Positions 23,426-29,691 of a DNA stretch of 35,067 nt are shown here, piece after piece. The translations under genes were made by a program, and so were the position numbers. The notes below the pieces were generated by a model, which saw nothing but the letters and a program-made list of their open reading frames with translations, was not told the origin of the DNA and searched no databases. Location: assembly GCA_030628805.1 (NCBI GenBank), contig DAOVQG010000008.1, positions 1 to 35,067 on the forward strand. Direction: 5' to 3'. Numbering within the stretch: position 1 is the first letter of the stretch; each line of letters opens with the position of its first letter. The DNA comes from JAGMDK01 sp023128695. GTDB lineage: Bacteria > Planctomycetota > Phycisphaerae > UBA1845 > Fen-1342.

Positions 23426-24334
23426 CTATTCGCCGTTGTCGGGCTCGCCCGGCCGCGGCCGGCGGCCGCGACGCCGGTGCTCCATGAAGAACGTGATCCG
23501 TTCGCTCAGGTCGCTCCCCAGTTCACGCTCGAGCAGCTTCCGAGCCGCGGACAGGGCCGTGCGGCGGGAGAGGTGAATCAGGACGATTTTTTCGTTGTTC
23601 AGCCGCGGGATGATTTCGTGCAGATCCTGGATGTGAATGTGATGCCCGGCCCGCGCGCGCGCGCGATGGTCAGATTCCACGAAGGTACATTCGAGCAAGA
23701 GTATCTTACTATTGCGGACGTGATCGAGATCAAGAAAGCTGCCCGCGGCGGTATCGCCACAGTAAGCGACGAGTGGGATTTCGACCCGCCGGGTGATCTG
23801 AACGCCCTGTTTCTTGAGTTCCACGAGTTGGGGGCCGGTCAGGTTGTGGTACTCCTCGATTAACTTGTGACGCACCTCGATGGCCGTGTACCCCAGGGCG
23901 CGAATCAGCTCCCGCTCCCGCCGTCGGCAGGGGTGATTCACCTCAAACGGTCGCACGATCAGGTCGCGGCGAAGCGGGATGTCAACGCCGGGCTCAACTG
24001 AGTGGATGTTGGCGGGCGGCTCGTGTCCGTCAATGTCCGCCCAGATTCGCAGCAGCCGCTGGATCGCGCCGACCAGCGGGGCGGGTGCGTACAGATGCCC
24101 CGGTTGATTGTCAATGAACATACGCTGCGAGAAGTAGTATGCGATGCCGGCGGCGTGATCCATGTGTCCGTGGCTGAGCAAGATGTGATCGACGCCGAGG
24201 GTTTCACGCTGGGCGCGGCCGATGTCGAACGCGAGGTTGAGCTCGGGCGCGACGATGTAGGTCTCCTCGCCGGCGAGCGAAGATCCGAGCAGACGGATGT
24301 TTCCGTGGACGAATTCTGCCAGTGGTGCGGCCAT
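23426..24334 (-). CDS. Ribonuclease Z-like metallo-beta-lactamase-fold hydrolase
   Basis: A 302-residue enzyme from ATG 24334 (no clear Shine-Dalgarno; the frame stays open to a TTG at 24376). The zinc site is complete: SHGHMDH (His55, His57, Asp59, His60), His134 in EVNHP, Asp194 in CGDTAAGSF and His254 in VLIHLS. The N-terminal GEETYIVAPELNLAFDIGR and the middle region around LTGPQLVELKKQGVQITRRV follow the short tRNase Z enzymes of plants (TRZ1/TRZ2 type) more than the bacterial ElaC pattern. tRNase Z removes the 3' trailer of tRNA precursors lacking CCA. A CCA-adding or poly(A) polymerase gene lies about 3.3 kb away, which fits but does not prove this role. The end is basic (RRRGRRPRPGEP). 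Confidence 0.85.
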   Translation of the reverse strand: MAAPLAEFVHGNIRLLGSSLAGEETYIVAPELNLAFDIGRAQRETLGVDHILLSHGHMDHAAGIAYYFSQRMFIDNQPGHLYAPAPLVGAIQRLLRIWADIDGHEPPANIHSVEPGVDIPLRRDLIVRPFEVNHPCRRRERELIRALGYTAIEVRHKLIEEYHNLTGPQLVELKKQGVQITRRVEIPLVAYCGDTAAGSFLDLDHVRNSKILLLECTFVESDHRARARAGHHIHIQDLHEIIPRLNNEKIVLIHLSRRTALSAARKLLERELGSDLSERITFFMEHRRRGRRPRPGEPDNGE

Positions 24335-24391
24335 GGGAGACGATTTATACCGCCCCGGCGGCAGAAAGTCCCGCAATTAGCGCGATTTTGT

Positions 24392-24420
24392 TTGACATAC
24401 TTGATATTGTGGTTTACACT
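24392..24420 (+). promoter_or_regulatory. Probable sigma-70-type promoter of nrdR
   Basis: TTGACA at 24392-24397 and TACACT at 24415-24420 are separated by exactly 17 bases. This is the best promoter in the window. It leaves a leader of about 125 bases before the nrdR start at 24551 and lies in the gap between the divergent tRNase Z and nrdR genes. Confidence 0.65.
24397..24412 (+). promoter_or_regulatory. Candidate NrdR box overlapping the nrdR promoter
   Basis: ATACTTGATATTGTGG fits the published NrdR-box pattern acaCwAtATaTwGtgt at about 13 of 16 positions. It sits between the -35 and -10 hexamers, where binding would block RNA polymerase. A second, much weaker match lies at 24426-24441, 29 bases further on. 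NrdR boxes usually occur in pairs about three helical turns apart. Confidence 0.5.
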
Positions 24421-24550
24421 TGGTAGAGTAACAATCTGTGGTAGCCGTGTCTGTGTAAGGTGGATGCGGATAATGGTTCGTTGGCGGTCGCGTGGGTAGT
24501 GCGAGAGCAGGCGGGGGGACGCGCGACAGAGTGAACGGAACCAGGATTCA

Positions 24551-25060
24551 ATGCGGTGTCCGTTCTGCAAGGAAGACGATGACAAGGTCATCGATTCTCG
24601 TTCGACCGAGGGCGGGCAGTGTATTCGCCGCCGCCGCCGGTGCCTGTCTTGTGATCGAAGGTTTACGACCTACGAGCGGATTGAGGATGCGATCAAGCTG
24701 GCGGTGATCAAGCGCGACGGGTCGCGCGTGCCCTACGACCGTAAGAAGATGCTCGAGGGTATCCGGCAGGCGGCCTACAAGCGTCCGATCACAGCGGAAC
24801 GGCTCGAACAGGTCGTCGACGAGGTGGAAGAGCACCTTGTCACTGCTTACGAGAAGGAGGTCTCCAGCCAAACGATCGGCGAACGGATCGCAACGGTGCT
24901 GCGGCGAGTGGACAAAGTAGCGTATGTGCGGTTTGCGAGCGTGTATCGCCAATTCGAGGATGTTGGGGACTTTATTGAGGAGGCCCAGGACGTCATCGAG
25001 CGGTCCGCGGATGATGTCCCCGGGCAAGGGAGCCTTTTTGAGGGCCCTTCTGAGTCGTGA
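24551..25060 (+). CDS. nrdR: Transcriptional repressor NrdR
   Basis: NrdR represses ribonucleotide reductase genes in response to ATP/dATP. This 169-residue copy has the complete zinc ribbon (Cys3, Cys6, Cys31, Cys34: RCPFC and CLSC), the basic stretch IRRRRRCLSC that contacts DNA, and an ATP-cone domain from about residue 47 (LAVIKRDGSRVPYDRKKMLE to VAYVRFASVYRQF). The start ATG 24551 has AGGA about 6 bases upstream. A good promoter with a candidate NrdR box lies 130-160 bases upstream, suggesting autoregulation. The stop TGA overlaps the GTG start of the next gene (GTGA), which indicates translational coupling. No ribonucleotide reductase gene is in this window. Confidence 0.96.
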   Translation: MRCPFCKEDDDKVIDSRSTEGGQCIRRRRRCLSCDRRFTTYERIEDAIKLAVIKRDGSRVPYDRKKMLEGIRQAAYKRPITAERLEQVVDEVEEHLVTAYEKEVSSQTIGERIATVLRRVDKVAYVRFASVYRQFEDVGDFIEEAQDVIERSADDVPGQGSLFEGPSES

Positions 25061-25659
25061 AACGTCGTAAAGCAATTGTGGTCACCAAGCGGGACGGGAG
25101 CGCGGAGTGCTTTAGTGTAACCAGGCTCTCGAGTTGCTTGGCGCGCGGGTTGCAGGCCCGGGCCTATGCTCCGCGTCTGGCCGGACCGCTCGCCCGGGCG
25201 GTGACGCTGCATCTGCGAGAGTGGAGCGACGATCAACCGCCGACCACGCAATACGTGTTTCGATGCGTGTGTTCGGTCTTGCAGCAGACGGGGCTGGGCG
25301 ACGTGGCGGAGGACTTGAACCACCATCGTCGCCTGCGGACCGCTCGTCGCCGACGAACGCGGGTACTCGACGGAAGTGACCAGCCGGCGACCCGCGGCCG
25401 ACCCTGGCGGAAGGCCGCGCTCGTCGCGACGCTCCGGAACCGGTATGGGCTGCGACAGGCGGTAGCACGATTCCTCGCGGGACAGATCGAGTCGCGGGTC
25501 TTCGCCTTGAACTACCGCGTGCTCACGAAGCCTTTTCTTACGGAATTAGTGCGAAACGAAGTATTGGCCTGGGGGCTGGCGGATCAGCAGGTCTTGCGCA
25601 TGGATATCGACGCTTGCGAACATCCTGTTGCTCCCGGCCCGCCGAAAAAGGAGAGCTGA
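25057..25659 (+). CDS. ATP-cone-like partner protein coupled to nrdR
   Basis: A 200-residue protein whose GTG start overlaps the nrdR stop codon by four bases. The first 95 residues look like a degenerate ATP-cone: AIVVTKRDGSAECFSVTRLS matches the start of such domains, and the helices that follow have the right spacing. The second half is Arg-rich, with a possible DNA- or RNA-binding character (RTARRRRTRVL), then a helical end. I do not know a named family with this layout. Position and domain similarity suggest that it senses the same nucleotides as NrdR, or binds NrdR through ATP-cone contacts. It could also be a diverged duplicate. It ends with TGA before a structured intergenic region. 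Confidence 0.7.
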   Translation: MKRRKAIVVTKRDGSAECFSVTRLSSCLARGLQARAYAPRLAGPLARAVTLHLREWSDDQPPTTQYVFRCVCSVLQQTGLGDVAEDLNHHRRLRTARRRRTRVLDGSDQPATRGRPWRKAALVATLRNRYGLRQAVARFLAGQIESRVFALNYRVLTKPFLTELVRNEVLAWGLADQQVLRMDIDACEHPVAPGPPKKES

Positions 25660-25904
25660 AACAAGGCATCGTTGTCGGACCGCGGAACAAGCGGCACGCC
25701 ACGGCCGGAACAGCCGTCCGATGTATTGATGCAGCCATGATGGCCCGGGGCTCGCAACGTGCCAACGGATGGTTGTTTCGGGCCTCCAACGCTTGTTGGT
25801 TGGATGTTCGAGACCGTTGCGGGTCCCTTATAAACCTCCGTTCCCCTGATGAGGGCGAGTCGAGTCCCGCCCACGCCCACGCTCGACTCGCCCGCCCTTT
25901 TTTT
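25660..25904 (+). ncRNA. Candidate structured RNA ending in an intrinsic terminator
   Basis: This gap is not covered by any convincing reading frame and is full of small pairings: ACGGC/GCCGT, GGCCCG/CGGGCC enclosing CAAC/GTTG, the hairpin CCAACGCTTGTTGG, and the terminator at its end. It could be a stand-alone small RNA, or simply the 3' untranslated end of the nrdR transcript. I could not match it to SRP RNA, 6S RNA, tmRNA or RNase P. The remaining bases to the next gene (25905-25971) contain a TATAAT. Confidence 0.3.
25853..25904 (+). terminator. Strong Rho-independent terminator
   Basis: GGGCGAGTCGAG (25853-25864) pairs perfectly with CTCGACTCGCCC (25882-25893), a 12-bp stem with a 17-base loop. 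GCCC and then seven T residues follow (25898-25904). It ends the nrdR transcription unit. Confidence 0.85.
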
Positions 25905-25930
25905 CACCTGCCTTACTTACAGCCCCGCGG

Positions 25931-25936
25931 TATAAT
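25931..25936 (+). promoter_or_regulatory. Possible -10 element (TATAAT) of the plsY transcription unit
   Basis: A perfect TATAAT 35 bases before ATG 25972 and just after the nrdR terminator, the expected place for a new promoter. No good -35 hexamer is visible. Confidence 0.4.
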
Positions 25937-25971
25937 ATCGGATTGGACGTATCATGGGCGGAGTTGAAGCC

Positions 25972-26565
25972 ATGAAGCTGCCGGCTGTTTCAGAATCCCA
26001 ACGCTACCGCGGACTCTACGTTTATGACTTTGGCGAGTGGACGGCTCTGGGCTACACGGCCGAGGAGATCGCCGTCCTGCTCGAAAGCGAGGCCTGGCGT
26101 AACGGCAAGGTGTACAAGATCGTCCGCGCGACACCCGACGGGCGGATGGAACTGCGGGGCGTGGCGCCGGAGCGTTTCCAGCTCGAAAGCGGTATGTTCT
26201 TTAACCGCAACGACTTGGAAGCTGGCCGGGCGGATTTCAGCAACCTGCGACAACTAGGCCACAGCCGCGCTGTTCCCTGCCGGGCATTCCTCCACCTGGC
26301 CGATCGCGGCGAATCCAAGGATGCGGCGCGCTATGTGACGGCGTTAATCTACCCGGCCGAATATGAAGACGAAATGAGCCGCTGGCTGTTGGACGCCGAA
26401 TACGCCGCCGGCGATCTGGTCGAAGGCGGCCCGAGTCACGTGTCGAATTACTACGCCGATGAAAAAACGATATTGGAGCGGCAACAACTATGGAGCCAGC
26501 CCGCGATCCCATCTCGCTCTCCGGAAGAAGTGCTCAGCAGCGTCCGCCGAGCCGTGCAGCGCTAA
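25972..26565 (+). CDS. Conserved-looking protein of unknown function
   Basis: A 197-residue soluble protein. The start ATG 25972 has GGAG 9 bases upstream; an ATG at 25954 lacks one. No transmembrane helix or signal peptide is seen. The N-terminal half reads YRGLYVYDFGEWTALGYTAE, then a helix EEIAVLLESEAWRNGKVYKI and a strand region with DGRMELRGVAPERFQLESGM. The second half contains CRAFLHLADRG and a motif around NYYADEKTILERQQLW. I cannot assign a family or catalytic residues. Its 3' end overlaps the next gene by 76 bases in another frame, and that gene in turn overlaps plsY, so the three are probably co-expressed. Confidence 0.75.
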   Translation: MKLPAVSESQRYRGLYVYDFGEWTALGYTAEEIAVLLESEAWRNGKVYKIVRATPDGRMELRGVAPERFQLESGMFFNRNDLEAGRADFSNLRQLGHSRAVPCRAFLHLADRGESKDAARYVTALIYPAEYEDEMSRWLLDAEYAAGDLVEGGPSHVSNYYADEKTILERQQLWSQPAIPSRSPEEVLSSVRRAVQR

Positions 26566-26789
26566 GCCGGTTGCGACGGCTGCGAGCCTCGCTTTGGAGC
26601 CGGGCTTGGTTGCTGAGCACCTGGCTGGACGCCCACAGACGACCGAAAGTGCGGCCGGAGGACGTTCGGCGACAACTGTACCGCCAACAGACCCGCGGCA
26701 TGGGTGTGCGGATGACCGAAGCCTGGCGTGATCGACTGCGGCCAACGTGGCTGCGCCTCAGGCGGCGTGAGGAGGATGTCGGCGCTTGA
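26490..26789 (+). CDS. Small, very basic protein overlapping two neighbours
   Basis: A 99-residue frame that starts inside the previous gene (76-base overlap) and ends on TGA overlapping the TTG start of plsY. GGAG lies about 11 bases upstream of ATG 26490. The protein is unusually rich in Arg and Trp, with an amphipathic helix around LRRLRASLWSRAWLLSTWLD and a repeated-looking end (MTEAWRDRLRPTWLRLRRRE). It could bind nucleic acid or lie on a membrane surface. Support comes from the tight coupling to plsY and the absence of any other gene in this 220-base stretch; Arg-rich sequence can also be a by-product of GC-rich DNA, so I am only fairly sure it is real. Confidence 0.55.
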   Translation: MEPARDPISLSGRSAQQRPPSRAALSRLRRLRASLWSRAWLLSTWLDAHRRPKVRPEDVRRQLYRQQTRGMGVRMTEAWRDRLRPTWLRLRRREEDVGA

Positions 26790-27421
26790 TTCCCGCAGTG
26801 CTCGTGATCGGAGCCTATCTCCTGGGGGCCATCCCATTCGGACTGCTGATCGGCCTGGCCCACGGCGTCAACGTGCGCACGCAGGGCAGCCGAAACATCG
26901 GGGCCACGAACGTCGGCCGGGTCGTCGGCCGGAAATGGGGATACTTGTGCCTCGCGGCTGATATCTTGAAAGGCTTCGCACCGACACTGTGTGCTTCGCT
27001 GCTGCTAGTTGAGAATCAAGCTGATCCCAGACAGCAACTGATAGTGCTCCTGGTAGCCTTGGCCGCTGTCCTGGGGCACGTGTTTTCGGTCTACCTGGGG
27101 TTCCGCGGCGGCAAGGGAGTAGCCACCACGATCGGCGTCGCGCTGGGGATCTGGCCCGTCTTCACGATCGCCATGATCATCGCCTTGCTCGCGTACGCCT
27201 TGGCGCGCTTCACTACCGGTATGGTTTCGGTTGGATCGCTGGTGCTCGCCTTCGTGTTTCCGGCCGCGTTTTATGGCTACACGCGGGTCGTTAAGCTGTC
27301 GCTCGCGGACTATTGGCCGCTCCAGACGGTGGCCGTCGCGCTGGGACTGATGATCATCGTGCGGCATCGCGACAACATTCGGCGGCTATTACGCGACCAG
27401 GAAAAGAGCGTCAAAGAGTAG
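26786..27421 (+). CDS. plsY: Acyl-phosphate glycerol-3-phosphate acyltransferase PlsY
   Basis: PlsY makes lysophosphatidic acid from glycerol-3-phosphate and acyl phosphate, the first step of phospholipid synthesis, at the inner membrane. The protein has 211 residues from TTG 26786, which has GGAGG 10 bases upstream and overlaps the stop of the preceding frame (TTGA). Visible motifs are those of the family: GSRNIGATNVGR (residues 34-45), LGHVFSVYLGFRGGKGVATT (residues 96-115) with the phosphate-binding GGKG, and RHRDNIRRLL near the end. Five or more hydrophobic helices are evident. The acyl-phosphate donor enzyme PlsX is not in the window. The stop TAG directly continues into a family B repeat (TAG then TGCTCC). 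Confidence 0.95.
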   Translation: MIPAVLVIGAYLLGAIPFGLLIGLAHGVNVRTQGSRNIGATNVGRVVGRKWGYLCLAADILKGFAPTLCASLLLVENQADPRQQLIVLLVALAAVLGHVFSVYLGFRGGKGVATTIGVALGIWPVFTIAMIIALLAYALARFTTGMVSVGSLVLAFVFPAAFYGYTRVVKLSLADYWPLQTVAVALGLMIIVRHRDNIRRLLRDQEKSVKE

Positions 27422-27530
27422 TGCTCCATTACGCATCGCTTGATGGGTGGCACGGCTGTGTCAGCCGTGTACAAGTCGCAGGTATTCACGGCCGACACGG
27501 CCGTGCCACCCATCGGCCGTGCCACCCATC
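27419..27530. repeat. Family B left end with a different hairpin core, at the plsY stop
   Basis: TAGTGCTCCATTACGCATCG resembles the left end of family B, and its TAG is the plsY stop codon. The core is a long hairpin: GGGTGGCACGGCTGTGTCAG, CCGTG, then the inverted CACGGCCGACACGGCCGTGC and CACCC, followed by a partial second GGCCGTGCCACCC. No matching right end was found. Confidence 0.65.
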
Positions 27531-27610
27531 GCGCGGCCTTTCAATCGTCGAATTGGCGCAAGATTGTGCACAGTCATTTAGTTAAGATGTGATGGAACAG
27601 TAGTGTCGTG

Positions 27611-28858
27611 ATGAACGAGGTGTCAGCGTACCAGGCAGAGCTGCCGGCCGCGGCGGAGGGGGCCGTGCGGATCGTGCACAAATTGACCGCGGCGGGACAC
27701 CAGGCCCTGTTGGCGGGCGGGTGCGTACGCGATTTGCTGCTCGGGCTGACGCCGCAGGACTATGACATTGCCACCGACGCACTCCCGGAGCAGGTCTGCG
27801 AGCTGTTTCGCGCCACGCGCAAGGTGGGCGCGCAGTTCGGTGTGGTACTGGTGAAACAGCGACGACGGTGGATCGAGGTCGCGTCGTTCCGGACGGACGG
27901 TCCCTATCTCGACGGGCGCCGACCGGCCGAAGTCCAGCTCACGGACGCCCGCCACGATGCCTTTCGACGCGACTTCACGGTCAACGGGATGTTCCTCGAC
28001 CCGTTGGCAATGAAGGTGCTCGATTACGTCGGCGGCCGGACAGACCTCGATGCTCGCGTCATCCGAGCCATCGGTGAGCCGGCGGCACGGTTTGACGAAG
28101 ACTACCTCCGGCTCCTGCGGGCCGTGCGATTCGCGGCACGGCTCGACTTCCCGATCGAGCCGGTGACGCTGGCCGCGATTCGAGATCACGCCCCCTTGCT
28201 CGCGAAAGTGGCACCTGAGCGGGTACGCGACGAGCTCGAACGCATGTTCTCCCATCCCGCCCGCCGACGTGCGTGGGTACTTCTGCAAGAGTGTGAGCTG
28301 CTGCCGTATCTGTGGCCGCAGGCGGAATGGAACGTCGAACAGATTCAAAGAATAGACACGCTGCTGAGACGGCTGCCGACGGACGCCCCGTTTGAATTGG
28401 CGCTGGCGGTGCTGCTGGCGGACCACGGGCGACGGAAAGTCCACCGGATCGCGCGGGAGCTGACACTCTCCAACGAGGGGCGCGATACGACGGCGTGGCT
28501 GACGGCCCATCAGGCCGATCTTGACGACCCGGAAACGCCGTCCTTGGCCGAGTTCAAGCGGCTGATGGCGGCGCCCGCTTTCGATGCACTGCGAATGCTG
28601 GTCGGGGTCCGCTACGAAGATATGCCGGACGGGATGCAACGGCGGGCAGTGCTCGACGCGCGGGTCGCATCAATCGCGCCGCAGACCGTACAGCCGGCAC
28701 CGTTCGTGACCGGCGACGACCTGATCCAGCGTGGCGTCGCCCCCGGCCCGGCGTACAAACGAATATTGGACGAACTCTACACGCGACAGCTTGATGAAGT
28801 AAGCACGTCGCGCGAGGAGGCTTTGCAGACGCTCGATGAGTTGCTCCGCACAATGTAG
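27611..28858 (+). CDS. Class II tRNA nucleotidyltransferase / poly(A) polymerase
   Basis: Enzymes of this family add CCA to tRNA 3' ends, or only A or CC, or polyadenylate RNA; the exact specificity is not readable here. ATG 27611 is preceded directly by an in-frame GTG (27608); there is no clear Shine-Dalgarno. In the 415 residues one sees the nucleotidyltransferase loop LAGGCVRDLLLG, the two metal-binding aspartates in DYDIATD (residues 50-56), RRDFTVNGMFLDP, and the RNA-binding stretch DEDYLRLLRAVRFAARLDFP. The C-terminal helical part ends with GVAPGPAYKRILDELYTRQL, as in full-length bacterial members. An HD domain is absent. The stop TAG is the first codon of a threefold tandem repeat. 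Confidence 0.93.
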   Translation: MNEVSAYQAELPAAAEGAVRIVHKLTAAGHQALLAGGCVRDLLLGLTPQDYDIATDALPEQVCELFRATRKVGAQFGVVLVKQRRRWIEVASFRTDGPYLDGRRPAEVQLTDARHDAFRRDFTVNGMFLDPLAMKVLDYVGGRTDLDARVIRAIGEPAARFDEDYLRLLRAVRFAARLDFPIEPVTLAAIRDHAPLLAKVAPERVRDELERMFSHPARRRAWVLLQECELLPYLWPQAEWNVEQIQRIDTLLRRLPTDAPFELALAVLLADHGRRKVHRIARELTLSNEGRDTTAWLTAHQADLDDPETPSLAEFKRLMAAPAFDALRMLVGVRYEDMPDGMQRRAVLDARVASIAPQTVQPAPFVTGDDLIQRGVAPGPAYKRILDELYTRQLDEVSTSREEALQTLDELLRTM

Positions 28859-29057
28859 CGGCCGGGCCCCGTACCGGCCGTCCCACCGGCTGGAAGCCGG
28901 TGCCACACAACAATGTAGCGGCCGGGCCCCGTACCGGCCGTCCCACCGGCTGGAAGCCGATGCCACACAACAATGTAGCGGCCGGGCCCCGTACCGGCCG
29001 TCCACCGGCTGGAAGCCGGTGCCACACACCGGCAAGATGCCGGTGCCACACAACAAT
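28856..29057 (+). repeat. Three tandem 60-bp units combining D and E palindromes
   Basis: Units start at 28856, 28916 and 28976. Each holds TAGCGGCCGGGCCCCGTACC, GGCCGTCC and CCACCGGCTGGAAGCCGGTG, then CCACACAACAATG. They differ at only one or two positions; the third lacks one base. One more E unit follows to 29057. The first TAG is the stop codon of the upstream gene. Confidence 0.85.
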
Positions 29058-29083
29058 GCCCGATTTATACGTCGGACACGATT

Positions 29084-29599
29084 ATGACAATAACAGGCCG
29101 GAGTCTTATCGCACTGAGCCTGCTGGCCATGGCCGGCTGCACGCTGTTTCAGCGGGACGGGTCGCCGCCGGAGCCGGAGTCGCCGCGGCCGGTCAAGTTG
29201 CGCTTCCACCTGGCGTCAACCGAGGAGGTGGAGGGGTACCAAGCCGCCCGGGATGAGCACGGGCGATTGCTCTACGTGACCCCCACTGCTTTCTTGACGG
29301 AACGCGACGTCTGGAACGCCTCCGCCTTAGCCAGTGAGAAAGAAAGCTTGATTCTGCTCACCTTGACCGAGGGGGGGACAATGACCATGGAATGGATCAC
29401 CAGAGAGAACGTGGGCCGGCGGCTGGCGGTCTTCATCGACGATCAGCTCGTCATGTCACCCCTCGTCCAGGCCCCGCTCACCGGCGGCAAACTGTACCTG
29501 GCGGGCGGCTTCTCACAGGCCCAAGCCGAGAAGCTCGCACGCCGCCTGAATGCCCAGCGGGCTTCGTTCGGACCACAGTTCGGCGGCAAAGAGCAGTGA
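29084..29599 (+). CDS. Lipoprotein with a SecD P1 head-like domain
   Basis: A 171-residue protein with a lipoprotein signal peptide (lipobox LAMAGC, lipidated Cys19) and a short Pro/Glu-rich linker. The rest resembles the periplasmic head subdomain of SecD: VKLRFHLASTEEVEGYQAAR at its start and, most clearly, ENVGRRLAVFIDDQLVMSPL, VQAPLTGGKLYLAGGF and SQAQAEKLARRLNA at the end. In SecD this subdomain is part of a large membrane protein that helps release translocated proteins. Here it stands alone on a lipid anchor, without the membrane helices. Whether it acts with the Sec machinery is unknown. There is no clear ribosome-binding site. Transaldolase follows about 90 bases downstream on the same strand. 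Confidence 0.8.
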   Translation: MTITGRSLIALSLLAMAGCTLFQRDGSPPEPESPRPVKLRFHLASTEEVEGYQAARDEHGRLLYVTPTAFLTERDVWNASALASEKESLILLTLTEGGTMTMEWITRENVGRRLAVFIDDQLVMSPLVQAPLTGGKLYLAGGFSQAQAEKLARRLNAQRASFGPQFGGKEQ

Positions 29600-29691
29600 A
29601 CCAGTCGTGTGGCACCGAAGCCGACGCTATAATCCCGCGGCAACGACCCGTGGGCTCGATCCAACGGGCGGCGGCAAACAGGAACCATAGC

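Noticed and set aside
24426..24441. Second NrdR box
   Set aside because: Only about 7 of 16 positions agree and the spacing (29 bases) is not the usual 31-32, so it is not annotated as a site.
25843..25893. CTGATGAG followed by a long stem, as in a hammerhead ribozyme core
   Set aside because: The GAAA that must follow stem II is missing; the stem is instead followed by a T-run, so it is a terminator.
27623..28639. Long minus-strand open frame opposite the nucleotidyltransferase gene
   Set aside because: A shadow of high-GC codon use in the real gene; composition is His/Arg/Gln-rich and there is no start signal.
28856..29040. Regular repeats that could suggest a CRISPR array
   Set aside because: The units are directly adjacent and identical along their whole length, with no unique spacers and no cas genes.
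29392..29691. Transaldolase extended 100 codons upstream into the lipoprotein gene
   Set aside because: The added sequence is an out-of-frame reading of the lipoprotein; the family start fits ATG 29692.
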